From Symsagittifera roscoffensis (taxonomy: Eukaryota; Xenacoelomorpha; Acoela; Convolutidae): a stretch of DNA of 64,000 nt. Positions 24,001 through 36,974 of the stretch are shown piece after piece; positions within the stretch are counted from its first letter, which is position 1; every line of letters begins with the position of its first letter. Location: contig NC_087067.1 of assembly GCF_963678635.1 (NCBI RefSeq), positions 48,279,618 to 48,343,617 on the forward strand, read 5' to 3'. Both the position numbers and the translations under genes were made by a program. The notes under the pieces were generated by a model that made no database searches, was not told where the DNA came from, and saw nothing but the letters and a program-made list of their open reading frames with translations.

Positions 24001-27000
24001 AAATATAACCTAGAAGCTCATTATTTACTACATAAACCGCTTATTTTTTTTGGATATATGCACAATTGTTTTCATTCAAGATCAATTGATTCTAGACTAT
24101 TATTCTCAAGATTTATATGAGCTGGGACATCGAAGAGCATTCTTTTAAGCCATCAGAAACAAAATTTATATGAAATGATGAAACTCACTATAATTTGATT
24201 GCAGCAGAAATCGCACACACTGAAAGGCAGCTTCAGTACACCACTAAGCACCCTTAAGACCGCTCCCTCTCTTCTGGTGTGATCATTTTCTGAACAGCTA
24301 AACTTGTTCACAGATGCAAGGAGGGCTAACTTGACTATTTCTTGGTCACTGGAAGCAAGCCCATCCACTATATCTTCACTCAAATCCTGAAAAAAATGAG
24401 AACACTGAAGTCAATTCTTCTGTTATATTATAATCAAAGACAAGATATGAAAACTAACGGTTAATCAGCTAACTTCAGTACACTTTTACCCATATTTCCT
24501 TGATAGTAACAGCTGGAACTCAATTGAATTTCAAATATAAAAATTGATTTCTTTGTCAAGCTGGAGACCCTTAAAGTTCCTTAAAAAGTTGATCTTTTGT
24601 GCAATGTGATTGTTAAATAGATCTTGAAGAAATCAAGGATTCTGGTCTCTTGGACTTTAGCAGCAAATTCACCGGATGTTCCGAGATTCAATAAGTAACC
24701 TTCATTTTTTGTGAGCATGAAACTTGTTAACATACTCGATTGAAAACAGAACATGGAAAAGATAAAGTTCAAAATAGATTGACGATTTTAAAGCATTTTT
24801 TATTATTTCTGACTGAAAGAAAATATATAATCATTCAAAGGAAATGGATCAATATTAACGACTGAAGGCAGATGTTTTATCCCAGAACTAAAGTTCACAA
24901 AAAGTCTATTAAAATAGGCATGAAAACTGCATTGAGAAATAAAAACTTAAAGTAGATATAATTTGTATCAAAGTTATAGATTCGAATTGGAGATTGTTTT
25001 AAATTGATGATATACGAACTGAGGCTAGAAAAAAAGTCGGCTCATAGAAATGAGGATACTTGGCAGTACTGAACTCGCAATCTGCACTATTAACCGTGTG
25101 TGTCTGTGCATAGATTCAGTTGTTACTCTTTTTTTCTTGAACTTTAGAACCAAATTGATTGATTTTTAATGCCTAATGATAGAATGCCGATCGAATGCAG
25201 AACATGATCTATAAATATTTTAATTTGGACCAGTGGTTTGGGGAAAAAAGGGGGCAAAGCAGCGGAAAATGAAAATCAGTGACATCAAAGTTTCCTCTGC
25301 AGTTCATTTCCATCGCATGATAGAATTAAACTCTCGCATTTGCATTGGATTCAATTCAGTTGAAAATGTTATTTTAATTTTCTGAGGAAAATTGAGATAT
25401 ATGATACACTTCAAAACAGGAAGCACTTTTTGGCAGCGCTTAACTTTTGGGCTTTCAAAATAAGGGTTTTAAAAATATCAAGTATCAACTGACGTAAAAT
25501 AATCGGATCGCTAAAATACAACTCTTTGATACGAACAAAACTATAGCTACACCTCAGGTTCCTCCCATCCCGCACAAACAACTAGCTTATAGATGGCTAT
25601 TAAGGAAAAAACCCAAAATTTATAATAACGTGCTCTAAACACAGCGGTAGGTGTATTAAAAAAACCTGTAAGAAAAACACAGCACAAGTAAGAGAAAATC
25701 ATTTTATACATTTTTGAGATAAAGATCCACCGGACAAAAATAAAACACATAGCCAAATGACAGTTGGAAAAGACTAATGAACGCAAGTAAGCACAAAAAA
25801 ACACTAACTTTCTTTATAAAAACTCAACTTTCGAATTTCAAAGAAAAACAAGACTGCTCGTATATCAGGGCAAAGCTTCATATCCTTAATTCATATCGAA
25901 TAGTTTTTGAGAAAAGAAAATATTGAAAACCTACACATTTAGGGCAATATCAAAAGGTAAAATTTTGAGTCGTACGAAATTAATACGACCAATTAGCTAG
26001 CCTCAATTCAATTTGGAACGATTTTGTTGAGTGGGTTAATTCGCCACGCCACGCATGAATAATTCGCGTTACGGTCTCAGCAATATGAATAAACTCTTCA
26101 AAGCGCGCATAATTTAGTCCGGAACATGGCAAATTTGGCAATGTTCAAACCCGAGAACTAAAAATAATCGGAGGTAAAATATCTTTTTAAAATTGAACTC
26201 AAGAAGTCGATATCTTCAATGGGCTATAAAAAATTTTGTCGAAAACTATTATTTCGATCGGCGAAAATTAACTGAATAACAAAACCACACCGAGCATAAA
26301 TAATCCGTTTTCTTCGAAAGTCGGAACAAAAATAGATGCACTTCAAGCTATTTGAGTTTCTGAAACAACTCTTAATTGGCGCTTTTTTGATAACACATAC
26401 CCAACTTGAGAAAACTGGATCAATAGGTAAAGTTTTTATTCCGTCGGAAATCTAAAAATTAAATTCCACATTCGAAACTAGAAGTTGTTCACGTTTTGTC
26501 GGGACATTTCCACGTTGGTATTTGGAGAGTGCTTTTTACGTCACTTTCAGCAGATGAACTTCAATTAAACTGAAAAATTGCATATATACGTAAGTGCATT
26601 CATAAATGCATCAATATGTATGAGTGCACATCTGTAGTTATTAGAGCATTTTAAGACTCTTTACTAAAAAATTACCAAGACCTATATAAAACCTGCTACA
26701 TTCATTAATCTTAATAGACCTTAAAAAAATCTTGCGAACATGCAAATTCTCCTCGCTGTCAGTATCAAAATGATAAATTGTTTTCAGATTGCTTAAAAAG
26801 CTGAAAATGGTTTGAATACTAATATTTTTAATATTTTGAGCTCAGTAGATTGAAAAATTTTTAAATGATAAAATTCCGTCAAAAACATTTACTTAAGAAG
26901 ACTCTGTCCGAAAAAATAAAAACTAGACTGAATACTAGAAACTTTTTTCTATTTTTAAGCTGAAGGCATTGATATTTTTCAGATTGTATAAAAACTAGTC

Positions 27001-30000
27001 AGAAAAAAATATTTAAAACTTAGCCAACAGATGGTTAATAAAAGACAGGAGAGCGAAGAAAGATTGATTGGAAATCATGTTCAAATTCATTAATTTTTAA
27101 GACATGTTTATGATTGGCACTGTTTTGTTTAACGTTTTATCATTTAGAGAAAACTGAATCAACTGACATTTTTTTTGTTCCGCTAGAAATTCAGAAAAAT
27201 AAAGTCAACATTTTTCAACAGCAAGTCATTCACGTTTTTCGTGAAATTTGCAGGTCGATAACAGAGTTTGCTTTCCTTTTAAAACAAGAAAGAAATGAAA
27301 TTTCAAACCGCAAAAACATCAAAATTGAGCTTGCACAATTTGTTTTCGTGTAGTTTATTTTAAAAACATCAAGAATGTATCAATGAAAATCACTTCGTTC
27401 TTTTACACGAAAATCTAAAATCTGTTTGAACAGTAGTAATCCTTTTTATCTTTTCGGCTCAGGCAAAGATATATATTTCAGATGGTAAAAAAAGTTCGTC
27501 AAACACAATTACCTAAAAAGTCGAAACTGGACAGAATATTATACATTGGTTTGAACAGTACAATCTTTTTAACAATTCAGCTCAAGGCATTGATATTGCT
27601 CAGATGGCATAAGAAGTCTACTAAAAACGATTATTGACCGAAAAAACTGAAAATGATACCAAGAGTAGAAAAAAGCCACCCGCTGCATAAACTTCTCGTC
27701 CATTTCGTCATAAGTCGGAACAAAAAATGACATTAGATTTCTGAAAAAAAAGATTATTGAGAAAAAAAAGTAGTCCAAACAGCAAAAAAATTCACCCACT
27801 GCATTAAATTGTCGTCCGATTCTTCAAAAGTCGGAACAAAACATCACATAAAATTGGACATGTTTCGCATTCAGTGCCATGAAGTGTAAAGAGGTGTACA
27901 TTAATCATCAATACAGGCGGAAACGGAACGCACTGATGAAAATGCATAAGAAATAAAGATAGCCGGTTGCTGTGCAAGTAGCACAGAATGTTCCGACCAC
28001 ATTCATGAAAACGTACAAAAGATTTTTTTCAAATTAGTGTCGTTTTTAGTGAGTGGTAAGACAAACGACTATATAAACGCGTAGAAAAGTAGTGAATTAG
28101 ACATATCTGACATTTGTTATCAAAAAATGAAGACAAACAAAATGAAAAAAAATAAAAGATTTTTTTTTTAAATTCTATTGCCAAAAAAGAGCTAAATGAA
28201 GCTTCCAAAACCAGTTTTCCTTTGGTAAGACAAATTTTTTCGGCCTAATTTTTATAGAACGAACGTTCTACTCAACTCGCTCGAAACTAACGCTTGAACT
28301 TCTCGAAACAAGATTAAACCGGAAAAAAACCCTTTTCATTTTGTTTTTAACCGTTTTTTCTCGAGACTGGGACTTTTATTGGAAAAATTTTGATGCCGTC
28401 ATATCACTGCTGAAAGGGCTTTGATATGTATAAAAAAACGGCCAATTCTGCTGATTATTTGTGGTCCTGAATTCACGTGGAAAAAAAATAAAATTCCTCA
28501 ACATATTCAATGGTCGAAACAACTAGCAAAGAAGCTCCGCCATCTTTGTTTAAAAATCAGACTTTTGTGGCAATTAAACACCCCCTCTGATTTTACCTGA
28601 ACGATTCCTTGCAGCTCTTCCCTTACAGACTGTCTGATGAAGTCATCTTCATCAGGAGAGGAAATGTCGGAGAAGGAGGGCACATGAAAGGCAGACTGCG
28701 CTCGCCTCAATCTGAAAATGCATGCATTATCCTTGAAATAAAAATAGTTGGAGATTACAAAAAATATGTTTGTTCAGGTGTTATTGCTATGTTTCGATCC
28801 GCTTAAGACGTTCTGCGATTGTTAATTTAAAAAATGACCTAAAGCTGGAAGATATACACTTGGCAAAACGGTGTACTTAATATATCTATATTTTTTCCGA
28901 CCATTTGAAAAATGGGGAGAAATTTTGTAATCGGGTGTGTTTTAGTTTTTTGTTCCGACCATTAAAAATGGGGAGTAGCTATGTATTTGGTTGTGTTTGA
29001 GTTGTTTTTTTTCTTTCTGTTTTCCACGCAAAATCATGTACCACAAAAAATCATCGGACTGGGTTGAGCTATATATCATATTAAAGCCCTTTCAGTCGTG
29101 ATTCGAACCAAATTTGAACATTTCCAAAAAATCTTTCCAGTGTCGAGAAAAACCGGTTTGAAATTTTTGATTTTTCGTCTTAGTTCCAGCGAATAAAGGA
29201 AGCGAGCAGGCTAACAACAGCTGAAATATGCCTAATTTAAGACCTTAAAGTTTAATTTTAAGCAAGTAAATTAGTTTTTGGAGTTTTTCAGCTTCATTTT
29301 GAGAACCCTTCAAAAAATCGAGTTTTTAAGTTTTTCTAGGCGTTTTTCTACAAAAATTTTTGTCCAGTTTGCCTTTAATGCTATGACTGTCTTATATGCC
29401 TAAATTATAGTTTTACGTCAGATCATTTTATAACACCAAGCAGAAAAAAAACTACACTAATTTGGAAAAAAAACTTTCAACCTTGTTTTCTAAAGACGAT
29501 GATGGGAACATTCTCTGCTACTCGCACAGTAACCGGCTATCCTTGTTGTAATTTAAAAATAGTTAATACGAAATGCCCTGCCTTTTTCAGTCAAAAAACT
29601 ATTCCAGCAAGGTCACGAAAGACTCTTCAAACGCAGATGGGTATATCACGGAAAACTTTGCGCCTAAAAATCTTTGGAAACTGCTCATGCATGTTTACTT
29701 GTATTTGTAAAGTAGTTTACTTAGTTTTTCGAGGGACGCAACTATCAAACTTGTACCAGAACCTTAAAAATTTGGGAAAAAACTCGCCTGACACAAGTTC
29801 GAAAGACAGCTATTTTCCATTCAACAACTTATTGTTGCGACCATTGAAAATGGGGAAGAACTTTGTATTCGGGTGAGTTTTAGTTTGTTTTATCTTTTTT
29901 TCCACGCAAAATCAGGTAACACAAATAATAATCGGACTGGGTTGAGTGAGATAACATATTAATGCCCTTTCAGTCGTGATTTGGACATTAAAAAATTCGA

Positions 30001-33000
30001 AAAAGGTTTGAAATTTTTGATTTTTCGTCTAAATTCTAGCGAGTAAGGCGAGCGAGCACGCTTGTTTATGCTGAACTTCGATCGTTTACAATAGCTTATT
30101 GATGCTTAATTTTAATTTCACTCGAGTAAAATTAGGTTTTGGATACTTTGAATGCTATTTTGGGAATCAAAAACTTCACAAAATTTCAAATTGTGAATTG
30201 TTTTTTTTGAATTTTTTACGATGTTTTTTGTTGTCCTGTTTGCCTTAATTACTATGACTGTCAAATGTGCCCTAATTATAGTTTTACGTCAGATCTTTAC
30301 TTGTTTCTAAACTGTTGTCCTGTTTGCCTTAATTACTATGACTGTCGAATATGCCTTAATTATAGTTTTACGTCAAATCTTTTTATCACATATCACACAG
30401 CGCAGAAAAAAAAACTACAGAATTGAAAAAAAAAACACTTTTTCTCTTGTTGTTTTTCAAAGAGTATGGTCGGAACATTGAGCTACTTGCACAGTAACCG
30501 GCTACCTTTTTTTTTTACTTTTGCTATTCGGCGATTCTGCATTGATATAAGTGTTTTGTACACTTAATACGGTTTACGACAAATTATACGAAAAAACCCT
30601 TATAAGGTTTAAGATTATACGAGAAATCAGATTTATAAGATAAATTATACGATTAAACGAAACCGATAATTGGCAGCGCTTTTTTGTTAGAGTTTTTTCA
30701 TTGAATAGTGCAAGATTGATTGATTTTAGGGGCGGCTCAAGCCCAACACAATTTTTTTAAATATATATGAGAGATTTTCCGGCAAAAAATGCAATCGAGT
30801 AGCAAAAAGAATCTAAAAAACCTTTATCGATTGCTGTAATTGAGTTACGATTTTGATCTCAAGTTATAAGAGTATACGTTTTTTATACGAAAGCCAAAAT
30901 ATACGATTATGCGTTATACGATAGTCGGATTATACTTTTATAAATTAAAAAATTTTTTCGTTATACGTTATACGTCAATACACTGATTGATTCATTCCCT
31001 TGAAAACCAAAACTATACATCAGAAAAATAAGATGAAGTGATTTAAAAACTCTGTACCCAGTTTTGAAGTTGGATCTGCACAATGGACATGTGAACTCGA
31101 ACTCCCGGTCATGGCACGCATTCTCCCCTAGAACACTACGTTGATGCACATGCGAAAAATTATTACTGCCATGGTACCAACTTTATACCTACTAGTACAA
31201 AACTTTTTTGATGAAGCCTAATCAACATACTATCTGGAGATTTTTAACCAATCTTCTGCTTGAAGGTGAATGGTTATTCTGAATGCCGAATTTTCGGCAC
31301 ATAATTCTTCAGATGTCAGAAAAACGACTCAAATTGTTCACCAGATTTTAAAATTTAATCTGCTACCAAAATTTTTTTCGATAATTCTCAGCTGTGTAAA
31401 ACCATTGCCCCAAACACGGTGCTTCGAAAACCCATCAGCGCAGCAAGACAATGCATGCATTTGATTTATCATCGCATCCGTTGAAAATTTTGAATGGATC
31501 ACTATTTACTGCGCAGTTAGGGCTCATCAAGAATTCTTGGTTCAACTATATTTTTTCAAGTTATTTTTATTGTTTAATAGATGTCAATATGTCTAAAACT
31601 ATAGAACCAACATACATATATTGAGACAGAGGGTGTGTATTTTGTTCTTGCATCCATTCTGACACTCTGACAGCTGATCCTCTTCGCCCATAGGCAAAAG
31701 ACAGATGGGACAGTTTCCCAAGTCATCCCCGTCTGTGTCCATTGACCTGTAATAACATGCAAACCATCTAACATTGCATGACATCTGATAGAAAATCAGC
31801 GATATATCTTAAAATTTGATTCTAAAGCTTGAAGCACTATTAGTGATCATTTCAACTCAGGTCTTCAAAACATTAGCAGAAGCAGCAAAATTGAATTAAA
31901 AATAGTCACAACATTCAGATCTTCGTCTTTTGATTCTTAATTTTAGGAAGGCAAACTAAAATTTAAAATCATAGTTCACTCACTGGTTGCTACTCATGGT
32001 CGACTCCCTGCTTAGAGTGACAATCGGGGCTCTGAGCAAATTGGGTTCCAAACTGCAATTCACTAACTTGCTCCTCCCACTTATAAACTCAGTTGAATCA
32101 CTGATCGCTTTCGAGTGTTGATGTCGAATCGGAATCCTCGGTTTGTCTTCGGACAAAAGAGTACTGTGACTTCGCATGACTGCTTGTTTCTCGTGAGGTC
32201 GGCTAATAGGCCGACTAGAGCGCTCTTTTGGAGTCGGTTTCCTCCGTAATTGTGATTCGTATTGATACACCAAGTTATTGATCTACAATGCATTTAAATC
32301 ATTTTGAGTGAATAATCAAGATTCTGTTAGATAAAGAAAAATATCAAGGTGTTTCTGCCATCTTTGTGAATTCTACTGTTCAATTTTTGTTCAATTAAAA
32401 AAACTATTCCAGGGTTTCAGTGAGTATAGTTTGTAGTGCTTAACTTTTTCTACAGCAAATTTTTCGACACTTATCATTAGATGAATCTTTATGGGAACAA
32501 ATTTTAGTGATCAAAGTCAGTCTATTTGATGACTCGCCTGATGGTGGGTGAGCCTGTGTGCGAATATTCTGGGGTCATCACTTCTCACTCTCAGCACCCT
32601 CATGAAGATGAAGAGCAAATGCACACAGTACTGCTTCCCACAAGAACAACTGGGCTAAAAGTACAACTAATGTAGAAATAATTTTCAGCTATCAACGCAG
32701 TAAAAAAAATTAAAATGTCCACAACTTTGCGTTGTTAGTGTTAATCGACACTTGCTCTTAATGTGGCAGATGGTGTTTTTTTAGTTAACTCCTTTCTTTT
32801 TGGGTTAAAAATAATAACTCACGGAGCAGAAAATGACTTATTACGTACTTATGAACTTAGCATCGGCTCATAGCGAAGAGACTGTCGTTAAGTGGTTTAG
32901 ATCTCAGAGGAGAGGTGCGGTAAAATCTTAGTTAAGATTGGATTTCAGAAAATTACAATACGACCGTTTATTCGTTTTAAGAGAAAACAACAACCAAATT

Positions 33001-34045
33001 AAGCTCTAATATAGGTTACCTTCTCGTCTATTTTGACAGTGTACTTGATGTTCGGGTCTTCTCCCACCACCGAGAACACACATGGACCTCGTCGTCCAAT
33101 CAAATACAGCCGACTTAGGCGCGCCTGAAAAACAAAGTTTTCGTTGTTAAATGAATCTGATCACAAACCAGAGTTTCGTAATATACTTTCAAGCTTTAAG
33201 GACCCGATTACAAATAATAATTTCTTAACTGCACAACTTTTTATTTGAAGTGCCAAGATCCCACAGCTTCGATTTTTTCAGCAGTTTTAACTTCAATCCT
33301 CATCAAATAAATGAGTTTGCAAAACAAAGTACGATTTATATCAGAACTAAATGCACCATATCCCATACCCACATTTAAGCATGATTTCAACTGCTGCTTC
33401 TCGTTGCTGCGTTTTAAAACGCCACTCAGCTAAGCAAGGGATTACACGCACACGGCACACAGGAAGCAACAAAAAACCATTTCCATATTTGGAATATATG
33501 ACGTATTCATATTGGGACTCTGCAGTTTTTCCTGCTTTTACAAGCTAGCAGAACGCTAAAAAATATCGTAAAAAATTATTCCCGTTAATTTGTTTTCGTC
33601 CGAATCAGGAAGTGGAAATAGATTATCTTCATCTTAGTAAACAACTCAATTCTAATCTACCAAAACTCACCCGTTCAATTTTCCGTTGGCGCCTCTCTTC
33701 TTTTTGGGCTAAAACTGATTTTTCAACGGGTGAAATTGATCTGTTACGTTCATATGAAGTCATCATGTTAGACTTATCTACAGATTTTTGAAGTTTTTGG
33801 ACCCCATTTTCGATTTGGTGACATCTCGATTCACTTTTCGGCCTTCGTTGACTGACTTCGATAGAAGAAGAGGGTCGATTGGGTAGTTTTTGAGAAGTAA
33901 CTGTAGATGTTGGTCGGAAAGCCGAACGTCCACTTGACCGAGAGCCACTTGATTGGTTCAAAGACGCGATGCTTTTCAGCTTCTGTCGGAAGCCCCGAGT
34001 TGAAAACTTTTCAGCGTTTCCATTTAGGGAATGTTTGTCACTCAT
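18056..34045 (-). CDS. MAP3K1: MAP3K1 (MEKK1) orthologue, RING/SWIM plus kinase
   Basis: Stress-MAPK kinase kinase and E3 ligase. Exons with matching phase and GT/AG borders unless noted: 33671-34045 (start Met, basic disordered N-terminus), 33020-33124 (RLYLIGRRG), 32538-32654 (SWIM: CSCGKQYCVHLL; GC donor), 31984-32282, 31616-31746 and 31058-31127 (RING: CPICLLPMGEE, CKNKIHTLC, CPLCRS), 28597-28711, about 24242-24386 (donor uncertain), 21702 to about 21865, 21066-21628 (helical repeat-like), then kinase exons 20620-20787 (IGRGGHSLCY, VVKQI), 19891-20068, 19522-19652 (VAHRDIK), 19218-19361 (CDFGTA, MAPE), 18528-18659, 18056-18241. Human MAP3K1 shows the same order. All catalytic residues are present. 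About 1,000 residues against roughly 1,500 in human; the shortfall is in the middle, where 21.9-28.6 kb may hide further exons. Confidence 0.9.
22630..22746 (-). CDS. possible extra MAP3K1 exon
   Basis: Open frame reading PRFVLSKKRQLLKIRENQ and on, basic and hydrophilic like the linker before the MAP3K1 kinase, on the right strand between mapped exons. The acceptor (GATGCAG) has a poor pyrimidine tract and no donor gives a phase that clearly fits both neighbours. May be intron. Confidence 0.3.
22855..23700. repeat. dispersed repeat family R4, interrupted by a SINE
   Basis: Phrases in order (CATAGCCAAC, TTTATGATGGAC, GAGAAAACTGAATC, AGTGGAGTTTGC, AATGCACTGAA, AAACCGCAAAAA, ATCAGCAAGACCTATATAAG) recur at 57.74-58.16 kb and, more diverged, at 25.7, 26.3-26.7 and 27.0-27.4 kb. 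Here the series is split by about 340 bases. Confidence 0.65.
23175..23512 (-). mobile_element. tRNA-derived SINE inserted in R4
   Basis: On the minus strand the insert starts GGAGGCACTTAGCATAGTGG, like a tRNA A box, then has GTAATCGATCCCC, like a B box, about 55 bases on. A body of about 260 bases follows, ending GCAGAAACCACAGATTTTAAA. CTTTTAA-like sequence at both edges suggests a short target duplication. The same R4 repeat at 58 kb lacks it. Confidence 0.65.
24390..28590. other. large MAP3K1 intron filled with diverged repeats
   Basis: Holds diverged R3 pieces (26.0-26.35 kb and around 27.7 kb, with CGAAAGTCGGAACA-like ends), R4 pieces (25.73-25.87, 26.34-26.78 and 27.0-27.42 kb) and an R1 copy at its far end. 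One exon-like frame near 25.55-25.68 kb is noted among the findings. Confidence 0.5.
27950..28510 (+). repeat. dispersed repeat family R1
   Basis: Opens AAGATAGCCGGTTGCTG and TGTGCAAGTAGCACAGAA, and continues through TTTTTCTCGAGACTGG to TATTCAATGGTCGAAACAA, just before a MAP3K1 exon. Confidence 0.7.
28890..29550 (-). repeat. dispersed repeat family R1
   Basis: Opens TTCCGACCATTTGAAAAATG, holds CACGCAAAATCATGTACC and CCCTTTCAGTCGTGATTC, and ends AACCGGCTATCCTTGTTG. Confidence 0.75.
29825..30515 (-). repeat. dispersed repeat family R1
   Basis: Opens TTGCGACCATTGAAAATGG, holds CACGCAAAATCAGGTAAC and CCCTTTCAGTCGTGATTT, and ends TACTTGCACAGTAACCGGCT. An inner segment (TTGTCCTGTTTGCCTTAATT) is itself doubled at 30.23 and 30.31 kb. 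Confidence 0.75.
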
Positions 34046-35080
34046 TTCACGTCACTTTTATAACGGCGAGATTTAAGACAATGATTACAGATAGATTTTA
34101 AGATAAGATATTGGACACACGTTCAAAATGTAGTGTTCAAAATGTACAGAAATGACTGTGTATGAGTTGTGCTGAATCAATACAAAGCTGGCAACATCAG
34201 CGACACAGCAAACGTGAAAACCACTTTTTGATCAAAAAACGAGCGTGCTTCAATCAATCTGGTTAAAGCTTAATAATATAAATAGTATGATTTATAATAT
34301 TATCAAATCAGTCACTAGATTTTCAACTATAAATAAACAGCCGGCAATGATTCACGTTAAAGCTCTCATAAAACGTTTTTTTAAATGTTTTAATGCGTCC
34401 TGTGATTTTATTTGCAAAATTTTCCTGCAGTTTTGTTCTTTTCAATCAAACGCAGGTGTTTAAAAACAGTTAATGTTAAGATTATTCAACACAGAAAAAA
34501 CATACTATCACGTGATACTACTACTATGACGACATTCTCGTACTTATTTTTCATGACACGCATACCATGACTTTAAGGACCCTTCAATCGAAAAAAAAAT
34601 TTTCATAACTTTTCAAATAATTTAAACATTTAAAATAATTTTTCCATAAAACTAGTTGTTGTAATAACTTTTCGAGGCATTTCATTCATTTAAAAACAGC
34701 ATTTGAAACACGTCAATGCTTATCTCTTTTTTTGTGTTACAGATATGACAATTAAATTTTGGAAAAGGGAAAAATAACAATTTCTATATACTGAAAAAAA
34801 AAATTTGAAAAACAAAAATTTTGATGCGCGAAAAAAAAACGTCCAAGAAGTTAATTGAGCAAGAGGAACTTTTTAGGCACTAGCGGACAAAATTAAACAC
34901 AAATTCAGGTTTTAACTCTCAAAAATCACTTATTAAATAGACCATTTTGTACAACTTTTACTTTAAAAAAAATTACATCGAGCGTGAACAAATGATCTCA
35001 GGTACATCTATCAAAAATCAATATTTGGTTTCAATGACTTTCTAGATTATTACGAACCTAAAAACCCTTTTCTAGTGTCT
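34046..35080. other. intergenic, 5' flank of MAP3K1
   Basis: Would carry the MAP3K1 promoter. No clear TATA box or other gene is seen. Confidence 0.35.
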
Positions 35081-36020
35081 GCAGAAATTTTCCTAGCCGC
35101 ATAATTGATTTCATAAAAAATCGAACTAAACTAAGAACAGCCGGTTGCTGTGCTAATAGCACGGAATAATCCGACCACAGTCTTGAAAAAATACAATTGT
35201 TTTTTTTTCAAATTAGTGTCGTTTTTTTCGCACTATGTAATAAAAAAAGGATCTAAACGAAAAGCTAGAGCTTATCCATTATTCGAGCCATAAAAATACT
35301 CAAATTGGAAACAATTTTTTTTAAGACATGAAAAACAAAAAAATGACTCAATCTAAAGTGCCTTTCTATTGTCTGCAGAAACTTTTCCCAGCCGCATAAT
35401 TGATTTCATAAAATATCGAACTAAACTAAGAAGAGCCGGTTGCTGTGCTAATATCACGGAATAATCCGACCATAGTCTTAAAAAATACAATTGTTTTTTT
35501 TTCAAATTAGTGTCGTTTTTTTCGCTATGTAATAAAAAAGGATCTAAACGAAAAACTAGACCTTATCCATTATTCGGCAGTAAAAAAAATACGCAAATTG
35601 GAAAAAAAAATTTCTGAAAATGACAAGAAAAACAAAAACAGATTTTTTTAGCTGAACTATTTTTGAATTTTTGATTCACAAATTGGCGTTAAAAACGCCA
35701 AAAACTAATTTTACTTGATTTAATTTAAAGTTGAACACAAATAAGTTTTTGTAAATGGTCTAAATTAACCATAGATCAGCCTGCTCTCTAGCTTTCGTCG
35801 CTCGAAAAAAAAATCGAAAATCAAAAACTTCAAATCGGTTTTTATCGAGCGACAGTGGGAGAACTTTTTCATATTTATAATGCCGTTCGAGTCACGACTT
35901 AAAGGGCTTTAATAAGATATATTACTCGATTATCTCCGATGATTATTTGTGTAGCTAATTTTGCGCGGAAAAAAAAGAAAAAAAAACTAGACAACCGATA
36001 CAAAGTTCCTCCCCATTTTT
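35079..36020 (+). repeat. dispersed repeat R1 with a doubled left end
   Basis: The R1 start (AGCCGGTTGCTGTGCTAATA) and about 100 bases of its left flank occur twice, at 35079-35290 and 35372-35578, 293 bases apart and over 90 percent alike. The second leads into the rest of an R1 copy ending TTCCTCCCCATTTTTCATG. Confidence 0.75.
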
Positions 36021-36974
36021 CATGTTCTTCAGTTCCTTACTATCTACTATCGTTAAAATTTTTCAACAAACTATTCATCACAACGCACATTTGCTTGAAT
36101 GTTTTTAAAAAGAGGGTTGAATTTCTGGTTTTTTGCGTGATTTGAACTAGTAGAGACAAGGTTTTAGTCATCAAGGTTAATTTGGTTTTCCTGAAGCTCG
36201 TACACATGGAAATTAAATCTAAGTTTTCTAGGCTGCAAAATGTTGTTCAATGGAAGAGCGAGTAAAGGCTTTCATTTTAATTAAATCGCTCTTAGTTTAA
36301 TCACGTGTTATCGTATGGCTTGTATTAGCAGACAAAAAAAATTGTTTTGTAGTCAAGTAGTTAATTGGGAGTTCTAAAGTAAAACTTTTCTCCAAGCTCT
36401 GCCAATTATCATTAGCTCAAAATAGCATTGCAAAAACTGAAAAAAAAATATTGGATAGCAATGGTGTCAATTTTTAAACCAATTTGAGGAAAAAGGCAGG
36501 TTCCGTTGAGCTAAATAATTTTGTAAAATAACCAATATTGATATTCACTCCAAATGCAGGCAAAACGGTCTTAAAAAAGTGCGTAAAAAACTTTTGATCA
36601 ACGAAGTTCAAAATATATACGGCTCTGTATAAAAATGGGCAAGGAAATAATTTTGAAAAATTAGAAAACATTAGATAAAAACACTTCATATGATTTTACC
36701 AGCTTTAAAATCGATAGCAGACTAAAATCGCAAAAGTGATTAGCTTGTAAAAAAAGGGCAAGAAGAACAACTTTCAATCTACCAATTTTCCTGCTAGATG
36801 TGAAAAAATTACTGACTAAAATGCTTAAAATCGAAGCGCGTAAAACCTATAGAGGACACTGTAGATGCAATATGGAAGCTATAGATAAAAGATCCATTGA
36901 GCACATGGCATTCTTTACTTCTTTAAGGCTTTGAAACAAAAATGGAAAAAACATAGAAAAAGGCCACATCTCGG
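36021..36974. other. intergenic, left flank of the satellite array
   Basis: No gene recognised. A degenerate monomer (GGCCACATCTCGG) appears just before the first clear one. Confidence 0.4.

Noticed and set aside
24581-24772. Minus-strand frame (SSMLTSFMLTKNEGYLLN and on) as a MAP3K1 exon
   Set aside because: No acceptor with a pyrimidine tract and no usable donor; no resemblance to the family that I recall.
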